Origin: Cyrtodaria siliqua
Taxonomy: Eukaryota; Mollusca; Bivalvia; Adapedonta; Hiatellidae
NCBI GenBank assembly: GCA_037043455.1
Contig: JAWPHD010010963.1
Span: 24,117-88,116 of the forward strand
DNA length: 64,000 bases
Reading direction: 5' to 3'
In this document: positions 13,701-25,700 of the stretch, piece by piece
Position numbering within the stretch: the first letter of the stretch is position 1
Layout: each line of letters opens with the position of its first letter
Notes under the pieces: model-generated
What the model saw: only the letters and a program-made list of their open reading frames with translations
Told to the model about the DNA's origin: nothing
The model's database searches: none
Position numbers and translations under genes: made by a program

Positions 13701-16700
13701 GCGGTAGCTAGCATATTTCACTACCACTCATGAACAGTCTCAACCAAACCGAGACGGCAATATTTCGTATGTGTCGTGCTCGGCCGTTTTCCAAAGGCCC
13801 ATTATCATACTCTTTTTGTACTTATACAATGTGATGACACTAGTGTCGATTTAAATCAATGATCCTGTGGGTCGGGAGGGAGGGAAATTAAGTTTTTAAT
13901 TGTAAGCTCAAAAAACATCATACCTCTCTGTTAAAATCTTGACAGCCGGTGTGCATGTAAAAAATGCACCGTGAAATTTACTCAATCTCAAAAATTATCT
14001 ACAGTGAGTAACCTCCAATAACCATTGACTATAAAAGATATTATAGTCAGTATTATTGGAGAGCACTGTAATATCAACACATAAAAATATTTTTTAAACT
14101 TTAATAGATTTGGCAAATATTGGGCGTGGCATGGATTGAATGTTTAACAATTGGGCTGCCGGTAAGCACAAAAGACCATTATGGCAAGCCCTTACAGTAG
14201 AAAGCATTAAGCAATAAAGCAAATAGAATATTACAATATTAAGGACATAAATACATGTGCACCAAATTAAATGTTCATTATGAAAGCAACTTTTCTGATA
14301 AGCATTTAAGCAAGTGTTGAAAGCACGGTTGATATTCAAGCATAATTACAAGTGCACCGAATTCAATCAATTTAAAATGTTTTTTAGCAATTCGTACGGA
14401 CAGCAAATTTGTATATAATTTATGTTTAGATTACAATTCAGTCTCTGGGTATACAGGAGCTGAATAAAGTTAAACTGAAACGTATATGTCCTTCCTTTCA
14501 CACCTTCGCTGCCCGCCATATGGATGGGTGCCCAAACACTCCAAGTCCTAGAGTGTTCAGGCTCCCATCCACCGCCAAAAATAGGGGAAACATTTTTTGG
14601 CAGCAGCGAAGAGTGACCACCAAAAGCAAAGTATCCTAATGCCACGCCCAAAACAAAACCGGTCCAAAAAGGAATATATTTTCCTTATCACTGCCTACTT
14701 TTAGTGAAAAATTCGGCGGACACGCGCATCATTGAGTGTCCAGGCTCCCAACCATCGCCAAAAACGGAGGAAACAATTTTTTGGCAGCAGCGAAGAGTGC
14801 GTATCAAAAGCAAAATAACCGAATGCCATGCCCAAAACAGAAACGGTGCCAAAAAAGTATATATTTCCTTATCGCTGCTCACTTTTAATGAAAAATTCAA
14901 ATCCAGCCGGAAACAGGTTAAGAAACAAGTTGTTCCCCATATTTGAGAAATGAACACCATCCGGTTCAAGACAGGTATCATCAGCCTGAATGTATTCTTG
15001 TAGCAGAAAAAGGCCCCCAATAACTATTATCGCCGTAACAGCGTAACTGTTTAGTCACTTTCTGGCCCTTTCGTTTGCAAAAGGGTAGTTAGGCTAACGC
15101 CATGAAAGCCTAGAAAGTATAGGAGACCAAATAACGACCACATTATATAAATTGACTCCAAAAACTCGGTCAGAAGCCTAACATGCTTTCTTAGAACCTT
15201 TAATGGGTATTTCTCTAAACCAGTTCCCAAGGATCACGTGAGTTGATGCATCAGACATTGACAATATAAATAAATGTCAGAAAAATATGCAGTATGTAAA
15301 GGCTTGAGGAAGATTGTAACCTTTAATGTGTGGCGTCAAACCCAAATTGATTGTTAAACGTTTCGAAGTTGTCATAAATTAGCAGCAGAAATAAAAAATA
15401 ATATAAGTGTAAAGTGTACATGTTACTCTATTTCAGACCTTGAACATTGAATGATTTCTGATGAAGCATGTATCCTTTCCTCCTGTTTCGTGTGCCACTG
15501 TTATTTCATTTCAGTCAGCAAACAACTGATATACATTTGTCTGTATATAATATGCACATTTACCCAATTGTAATAACTTTTGCCACCTTGATAATCAAGT
15601 TTATGTCTAATCTGAACAGGTCTATAACTGCATTTTGACCCTTAACCTACGATCGGTTCTTAGACTTGTGTATCAATCAATAAAGGCTAAACCATGTAAC
15701 ACTCCGACAGCAATACACGAAGAACATGTATCCTTTTCAAGTAAACTAGCCCGCATTAAAAAAGTTAGCCACACAACTGTGTAAACTCACTTTAACTAAT
15801 ACAGAAAGATGTCATGTGAGGCTGACTATTGGAACGACATTTATCTCATTTATCACCTTCTTGTATGACAACCTAAATCTTGGAGGAAATGTGTTATTAA
15901 AATACAATTTGCAACCTGCCCAGGTTCTATTGTGCAATATACCTTTTGGAGTTTATATAACTTTGACTATGACTATTGACTATAAACCCCAGAGCTACAC
16001 AAACACACACACACACACTCTGTAGTGTGGAACCCTGCAGAGAAGTTGTTATTTTGAATCGACACAGCACAGAAGGGTTTTATAAGTTGGTGACCATGCA
16101 CTAACTGGTTTAAAGGGCTGTGTATTGACTAGGGACAGGCCGAAAAGAAACAGATAACTGAACTTCAATGAACCCCTTGCAAAAATACCTGGTGCAGTAT
16201 AAATAAAACATCAACCTGGTGCAGGATAATGAAACCTCATCGATCTAAAAGGATTGGCCCAACAATAAACCAATGATAAAATGGAATACCCTTAAATTGA
16301 GGCATTATGATAAGTATGTAACTTTTGTCCATGTTTTGAATATGGACACCACTGATAAAGCACTGTCGATGCATTAAATATGAATGTATTAAACGAATGT
16401 AGGGAGATATTCCCAAACTCTACACGACATAGTTTTGAAAATCACAAAGCTGCTATGTAGCGAATGTTTTTCTTGTATAACAAGTAAAAAGTGGAACTTT
16501 ACATACAATACCAACACTGGAGGACTCTATGACCTGTTCCACACATTGCATCCGATACCGACATAACTTTTGACTGGTGTAAGGACAACTCGATGGTGAC
16601 ACAAAATACCAACACTGGAGGACTCTATGGTTACACAAACTGAAATATAGGGCAAAATGTTCGAGAGAATGAAACAAAATAAATCTTGAAAGAAGTGATA

Positions 16701-19700
16701 GAGATCCAATCATAATTAAGCATCAGCAGCAACAGCATTCGTATATAAAAATCTGTAATGAAGACATCATGGTACGCAAACTGAATAATTGTAAAGCTGA
16801 TCGCTAGACGAAAAAGCATAGGATGTTTTATAAACAGACAATTTAGAAGAAAGGAGGCATGAATTGATTTTAAACTGTTAAACAGTATTAATTCAAATGA
16901 AAAATAATGCCAAAACCAAGACAATGCTTCCGCACTATCATAGACGCACGCCCCGACAGTATGACGTAACCTACCGCTCTGGGTCATGAATATGCATTGC
17001 CTCCATTGTCAGAACAACAACTTTTATTAGCAACAACAGTCAACGGCAGCAAGTTAAAATTAGCTGATATCAACAAACTGTTGAGATATACTTATCCGCA
17101 GTAAGAAAACATATTGCCTAAACACTCCAAATACATGGTTAGCATCATAAAACACGATTACACCAACAGCCTTGGAGTTAAATAATAGCAGCAGGAGCTG
17201 AAAACATAGTGCACAACAACGATAATGATAACAGTAGGCGAACACTATGGCGTAATAGACATTTCTCCATCGAGTAGATGGTTTCCAACAGATTATTCCT
17301 CTATAAATGGTTTTCATAATAGTTATTAAATAATAAGTGCAGTAGCTATGGACATCATCCGCAGAATGACAACAATTATATTTAGCTCTGCCTTGAGTCG
17401 AATAATAATATTTTACTAATGTGACTCACTGTTATTTACAGTTTTAATTGCCTCTCGAATGACTCAATAATTATTATTATTTTCATTGATTTTGCAAATT
17501 GAATAAATTTCAGTTGAAAATGTAGTCTAACTACTGTCATTACAAACCGGATATTGTTTTTATATTGATACCATTTTCAATTTCCTAGTGTGAACTGTTT
17601 GCAGTAACAAACAATCTACCGCCACCATATCTACAACGAACTTGCAATTTGCATACGCCTGGTGGAAAAAAGATATGATAATTTTTTATTTATTTTTATT
17701 TTTTTTTGTGTGATTTTTGCATTATCTACGACAACAGCATTATAAAGCGTATAAAAATGAGTCCTGTTTCCCGGAGGCTGTGATCTGTTCCTCTATCTGA
17801 CGAACGTCTTGTGTACGGCCTTTTCTGCAACCAATCGAGTCACTCAACGATATGTGACGTCACTGAATAGCTGAACGTACACCCTTTGGATCTGCTGGGA
17901 GGCAAACACTGACTTTTCCAGGTGGGATCATCAACCACGTTACCGGCAGAGAACTAACCATCGAACTGTTCGGCTCGCTTTCCACGACTCATTATCCAGT
18001 GTGATTATGAAAACAAAAAAGAGGCGTAGAATGTATAAACCTAGCACAAATGAGTACAGATGGAGGACAAATGAAAAGAAAATCCTAAATAGTAATACCA
18101 ACTTATTATAATAACTGATTGTGCAGACTTCATGTAGATCTAGTCTGTTTATTTTTATTTTATTGACTTTTTTTTTTTTTTTTTTAAATATTATTAGCAT
18201 TATTATATATATATTATTATTATTATATTTATTTAATTATTATTATTACCCCACTATTATTATTATTCCCAACACCCGAAAACTCCCTCAGTCGAAACGC
18301 ACCGAGACATAAAAAATGCTGTAGCATTTAGATATGATATACACTTTAGATTCCTTTAGCCAGCCAGTATAATTCCATTGACTGATATATAACCCCCAGA
18401 GGGCAAGGCACACTGCCTGTAGTATTTTGGAAGAGATTGAAATCAGTTCGCATACGATCATCACTAAATACAGATTCACTATTACAGACGTCTTGTTCTT
18501 TAAACACAGCCAACAAGCGTTAAACTTGCAACAGTCCTGAACATATTCAGTTAAAAAGTAATCTAGCGAGACGCAACACAACCACATTGTTCTAATTTAG
18601 CATATATATATCGAAACAGCTGATTGACCCACTTAGCGTGGGAATTAACAGCGTGGGGAACGATGACTCACTCCACATTTCGGCAATATTAATTAATTGA
18701 TTTATGAGAACGTTTATTTAAAGTAAATATGAATGAGAAAGGGAATCTCACAGGATATAAACAAAGGAAGAGACGAAATAAAGCTTATGTTAATAAAATT
18801 GAAAGAAGAAGTTGGTCTGACGAGAATCGGAAATGGCCGTCAAACAAAGGAAAATGAAAACGTTATTTGCATCCTGCCACAACGTGAACATCTGTATGAA
18901 TAAATTGAAACGAATACGGAGATACGACCTAATCGAAGCTAAAAGCACGAGCAACAGGATTATGACAAAATCATAGATCCTGCGAGTCTAATTTCAAGGA
19001 AATTAAGTTTTTAACTGTAAGCTCAAAAAACATCATACCTCTCTGTTAAAATCTTGACAGCCGGTGTGCATGTAAAAAATGCACCGTGAAATTTACTCAA
19101 TCTCAAAAATTATCTACAGTGAGTGTTGCCTCCAATAACCATTGACTATAAAAGATATTATAGTCAGTAATAATCTATCACACATAGCAAATAGTCAAAT
19201 AAAAAATAGAAACAAGTTGATAATCTATCATACGTAGCAAACAGTCAAATAACAAATAGAAACAAGTTGATAATCTATAATACATAGCAAATAGTCAAAG
19301 AACAAATAGAAACAAGTTGATAATCTATAATACATAGCAAACAGTCAAAGAACTGAATTGAATTGAATTTTGTTTAATGACTCATCAAAACATTATCGGT
19401 TACATAAGAGAGCCAGTTCAATGTGCAAGGAGGATTAACTCCGATACAAGGGACCACCGGGTTTACGTCCCAATCTGAGGAACGAAGCTAAGGTAAAGTG
19501 TCTTGCCCAAGGACACAGCGATGAAGTTTGGTGGTGCCAGTGAGGCTTGAACCCCGCTCCTCTGGTTCAATGTCTACCGTGCTATCCACTGGGTCACACC
19601 AGCCCCCTTTCAGTAAAATAACAAATAGAAAGAATAGAAACAGTAAAAGATCAAATAGAAACTGAAATGAAACAAATGAAAACAGTGGGGGTTAATATCC

Positions 19701-22700
19701 TGGTCACAAATGTAAAGTCATATTGGGACAGTGGCCAGAGTGTGAACCCATGATAGAGGTCTGTATGCCACTGCCAGAGTGTGAACCCATGATAGAGGTC
19801 TGCATGCCACTGCAAGAGTGTGAACCCATGATAGAGGTCTGTATGCCACTGCCAGAGTGTGAACCCATGATGCAGAGGTCTGTATTCCACTGACATAGTG
19901 TGAACCCATTATACAGAGGTCTGTATGCCACTGCCAGAGTGTGAACCCATGATATAGAGGTCTGTATGCCAATGACAAAGTGTGAACCCATGATAGAGCT
20001 ATGTATGCCAGACAGAGTGTGAACCCATGATAGAGGTCTGTATGCCACTGCCAGAGTGTAAACCCATGATAGAGGTCTGTATGCCACTGCCAGAGTGTGA
20101 ACCCATGATAGAGGTCTGTATGCCACTGCCAGAGTGTGAACCCATGATAGAGGTATGTATTCCAGACAGAGTGTGAACCCATGATAGAGGTCTGTATGCC
20201 ACTGCCAGAGTGTGAACCCATGATAGAGGTCTGCATGCCACTGCAAGAGTGTGAACCCATGATAGAGGTATGTATTCCAGACAGAGTGTGAACCCATGAT
20301 AGAGGTCTGTATGCCACTGCCAGAGTGTGAACCCATGATAGAGGTCTGTATGCCACTGCAAGAGTGTGAACCCATGATAGAGGTCTGTATGCCACTGCCA
20401 GAGTGTGAACCCATGATGCAGAGGTCTGTATTCCACTGCCAGAGTGTGAACCCATGATATAGAGGTCTGTATGCCACTGCCAGAGTGTGAACCCATGATA
20501 GAGGTGTGTATGCCAGACAGAGTGTGAACCCATGATAGAGGTCTGTATGCCACTGCCAGAGTGTGAACCCATGATAGAGGTATGTATGCCACTGCCAGAG
20601 TGTGAACCCATGATAGAGGTATGTATTCCAGACAGAGTGTGAACCCATGATAGAGGTCTGTATGCCACTGCCAGAGTGTGAACCCATGATAGAGGTATGT
20701 ATGCCACTGCCAGAGTGTGAACCCATGATAGAGGTCTGTATGCCACTGCCAGAGTGTGAACCCATGATAGAGGTATGTATTCCAGACAGAGTGTGAACCC
20801 ATGATAGAGGTCTGTATGCCACTGCCAGAGTGTGAACCCATGATAGAGGTATGTATGCCACTGCCAGAGTGTGAACCCATGATAGAGGTCTGTATGCCAC
20901 TGCCGGAGTGTGAACCCATGATAGAGGTATGTATGCCACTGACAGTGTGAACCCATGATAGAGGTCTGTATCTCTAAAATGCAAGACTTTATTCAATGAG
21001 CTAACGAGAACGCCTAAACAGGAACTGATGAAACATGCTGTTAAAGCATGAACAATAAAAGTACACGGGCTGATAAAGGGAGAAGGTGACATGCTTGACT
21101 TTCTAATAAAAATAATATGCTTACAGCCTGTTAATTTTGGTCACAGAAAGTGATATATGGGGAATGGTAGTCAGACAATAACGGAGATGAAGATGATCAC
21201 GGGAATAAACATTATCCTTGATCCCCATTTATCATGTTCATTTTAAAATCTCGTTTAAGAAAAAAATCCCATTGGTGGCGATGGTAGTGTGGTGGCGGTA
21301 GGATGGGGGGGCTCAATCTATTATATACGGAACAACAGTTTGTTTGTTTTTTGGCCCTGCCAACTGGGGCCCCTAAACGCATGATGAAATAATGTAGAAA
21401 AATAAGAGCATTTTTCAGACCATTTTTCAAACAGGGAAAAGGTACATAGCTTTAGCAAAGTATGGTACTGAACTATGATTTGTTTATTATTTGTGTCAAT
21501 AAGTTGTTTAAACCCGAACTAAGTGCAAAATGGAGTAAGGCCCTGGTTTGTGCAGTTGAAGCTAGTACAACAAAAGGACAAACGGTGACAACTGTATTAA
21601 AGGGACCACTTAAAGAAAAACCAAATTTGGTATTTTAATTAACATAGGTGGTCTCTTAGTACAAGTGGATTTTAATTAAAAATGACAGTCGGGAATGGAA
21701 ATGGTTGTCTCTTAAAATAGATGGTCTATAATAGAGATGAGGCGACACCTGTATTAAAAGACCACTAAAGGGAAGAACACATTTGGTCTCTTTTGACACG
21801 TGTGATATCTTAATACATGTACATGTGCATTTTCATTAAAAACAAAAGTTGGGAATTGACATGGTCTCTTAATAGAAATAGTCTAAACAAGACAGTCAAC
21901 ATTCCAGATTTCTGGAACTAGTTTACTCACAGTTTTCACCCGGTGTATGTCGAGACCACGGGCAGCCAGGTCCATAGCCAACAGTACATCTACCTCTGCA
22001 TCCTTGAACCTCTTCAGTGTATCCTATCTCTAAACAAATATACATTTACTCATTAGAGTATTCCATTAAAACATATCAGGGACCCCAGAAAGACAATTTA
22101 ATAAACATCTATGGGTGAAATCAATTTCCGAAATTTGGCTCTTTAAACTCAATTTTGTGTTCAATTTCAAAAGTGCCTTCCTGGTAGGTTTTAATGGAAA
22201 AGCCCTTAACAGTGTCAGACATCTCACTTGACCAGCAATGATCGTCTCATTAATGGAAAATTGTTGTTTAATGGCCCATCACCACATTATAGGTCATAAA
22301 CGAGCTGCTCCAGAGAGAGGGAATAATTCATAAGAATCCAGGAACCTTGCCCTAATATCTATATGATTCTTATGGTGCCTTTAACATGCTCGGAGAACAG
22401 ACACTGATACATGGGACTGCCCGGTTTTCGATCCTTTCAGATGGGCGAGGCTTTGGGAAGTGTCTTGCCCAAGGACACAATGAAGTAACCTAGTGGGGCC
22501 AATGAGGCTCAACCCTGTGATCTTAATCTTAAATGTCAAACTATCCACTGGGCCATAGTGGCCCTATAAGAGGAGAAAGTAGCCACCTCACAGTATACTG
22601 TATATGCACATTGCAAATTTCTCCACTAATGTAACTGTATATACAGTTTTTCAACTTACCCATAGCATACATGCCAAATTTTCCGGCATCACATCAGGGA

Positions 22701-25700
22701 GATTGGACTTCCAAATCAGTGAGATTTGATCCAAATCAGGGAGATTTGCAAAAAGCCGTGAAACCGTCACATTTTTTCAAATATTTTATATAAATGTTGA
22801 CAACTGTTACTTTTATAATTTTATTTTGTATTTCATTATAGTGATAATGAAGTAGATGAAAACAAATAACAGTATATGCATAAACTATCAATTTTTAATA
22901 ATTTTGGTATGTCTTGTGATGTCATTTTTCCCCCACTGGCAATGTTCAAATGAGAATTGCATGTCACACAATAGACGAAACTATCCCCCTTTTCACTTTT
23001 TCCGACACATTTAAACTCCGTAATCCAAGAAGCATTGAACTTGTAATGTGAACTTGCATTCATATTTCTTCTTTTTCGACGGCGTCGTATTTCCGGACAA
23101 ATTAAAAAGACGTTTAGACATGGTGCTTGTACGTACGACGAAACAAGTTTGAGACAGAACATGCTTAAATTTACCGAATGTCGCGATTGTCGACAAAATC
23201 CTTCTCAACTTAGAATAAAACAAGCTGATGCAATCAACCCCTGGTGATTGGTGTAGTTAACGCTAATTGTCGGCATCGCACATATAATTTTCATTTAATA
23301 ATGTACCTACTTCAAATGTTTTCATAACAACGTGTTAATTATCGTAATTTGTCCAATTTGTTGAGCCTGCCTGGTTTGTTTACACGGCCATCTTTCAATA
23401 AATCTCGTCTTGTGCCACGAGATGCTAGATGCGATTTCATTGGTTGGTTGCATTATCGTAACCCCGCCTTGACCGATTAGACAAGCGACAATTATAACCT
23501 CATTGAACACATGCTGCGTATTGCAAATTGGAAACAATCAACTATACTAGGCAAATAATTGATTTCCGGGAGGTTTTGAGCGGCTTCCGTGTGATCGGGT
23601 GATCAAAGGCAAATCCGGGAGACTCCCGGAGAATGCGGGAGATTTGGCATGTATGCCATAGCTTAAAATAATGATAATAAACCTGTTGACATATACTTTT
23701 TTTTTAATCACAGACATTAACCTCCAATACATACGATACCATACCATATTCACAGACATTAACCTCCAATACATACGATACCATACCATATTCACAGACA
23801 TTAACCTCCAATACATACGATACCATACCATATTCACAGACATTAACCTCCAATACATATGATACCATACCATATTAATCACAGACATTAACCTCCAATA
23901 CATACCATACCATACCATATTCACAGACATTAACCTCCAATACATACCATACCATACCATATTCACAGACATTAACCTCCAATACATATGATACCATACC
24001 ATATTAATCACAGACATTAACCTCCAATACATACCATACCATACCATATTCACAGACATTAACCTCCAATACATACCATACCATACCATATTCACAGACA
24101 TTAACCTCCAATACATATGATACCATACCATATTAATCACAGACATTAACCTCCAATACATACCATACCATACCATATTCACAGACATTAACCTCCAATA
24201 CATACGATACCATACCATATTCACAGACATTAACCTCCCATACATAGATACCATACCATATTCACAGCCATTAACCTCCAATACATACGATACCATACCA
24301 TATTCACAGACATTAACCTCCAATACATATGATACCATACCATATTAATCACAGACATTAACCTCCAATACATACCATACCATACCATATTCACAGACAT
24401 TAACCTCCAATATATACCATACCATACCATATTCACAGACATTAACCTCCCATACATAGATACCATCCCATATTAATCACAGACATTAACCTCCAATACA
24501 TATGATACCATACCATATTCACAGACATTAACCTCCAATACATATGATACCATACCAACATTACCCTCCAGTACATACGATACCATACCATATTCGATAG
24601 CATTTCAAGTCCCTATCCTGTCAACTTAAATATTTTGAAAATTCAAACTCTATAGACACAATATAAATGGCTTTAACCAGCCAGACGAAACCCCAATACT
24701 GGAACATCAAAGAGTTACCGACTCATAATTCATTTTAAGCATATTCTATCATGGATATTTTAAGAATCCATGAATAAACCTATACTTTCAATCAGCACAT
24801 ATACATTATTAAGATTTATAGAGGGCGAGGCGATAGCCGAGTCCCCCTATACATCTGACTGACCCCACATGTTTCTGTAGGTGGTCAGTAACAAACCCAA
24901 TAACTGATCTATTGCATCGAGCACCTCTTTTAAGGCAAATGCCGATATTTAACCCATTTTAATGGAGCGTCAACGTCATTCAGACGTTCGCGCAATTCGA
25001 CGTCATGACGTTGACGTCACGACCGGTACAGTTTAAAAACATTATTAAATTTACTTATGTTTGTTACTAACACCGTAAAGAACTATTTGCAAATGATATA
25101 AACTTTGAATCGGAATTGTAGTCCATATTGTTTTAGTGACCCTCTATGAAATCTACTGACCCACTATAGAATAATAGAGGGTCACCATGTAACCGCTCTA
25201 ATCCAATGAAATTCCTAGGATTTTGTGCGAGGTGCAATAATATTACATGACCTGGATAGAGTTTCAATAAACAGTTTAGTAGAGTAATTTTGCTATTTAG
25301 CGGGTTAGTTTCTTTAATATTGAATTTTGTATAAAATTTTATTTTTGCAAAAAATGAGAAACTCAAATTAAAACAGTAACGCAAAAAGAATAACTTGACT
25401 AACCTGTGCTTGTGACAAGTTTCCGTGTAACTCGCTTACATTTATTTCCAGCAAGCCCAGTACCAGATGCATCCTGTGTACCTGCACCTTTGTCTGTATG
25501 AACACAATACAGTGGTCCTGAAATGTCCGACTCACTAGGGCTGCAACAAATGACATTTTTCCATTAGTTTTGTTGTTGATATCTTGGACGTTGTTTTTTT
25601 GATACTTTACAATATGGAATTTTACAGTCAGGATATCCCATCACAATACCAAAAACAATGCCCAAGAAATGACAGGTACTTTGTTTGTTTATATTCCATT

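Noticed and set aside
12751..14339. Two nearly identical 81-codon ORFs as a duplicated small membrane protein
   Set aside because: Both lie in the A end of the insertion units; conservation is explained by recent duplication, and no start context or domain supports coding.
19704..21092. 462-codon minus-strand ORF as a long secreted or repeat protein
   Set aside because: It is the 39-bp satellite read in one of three equally open frames; no domain, signal or splice evidence.
23547..24338. 263-codon minus-strand ORF with MYWRLMSV repeats
   Set aside because: Translation of the 42/47-bp minisatellite; the repeats shift frame between units and no gene context exists.
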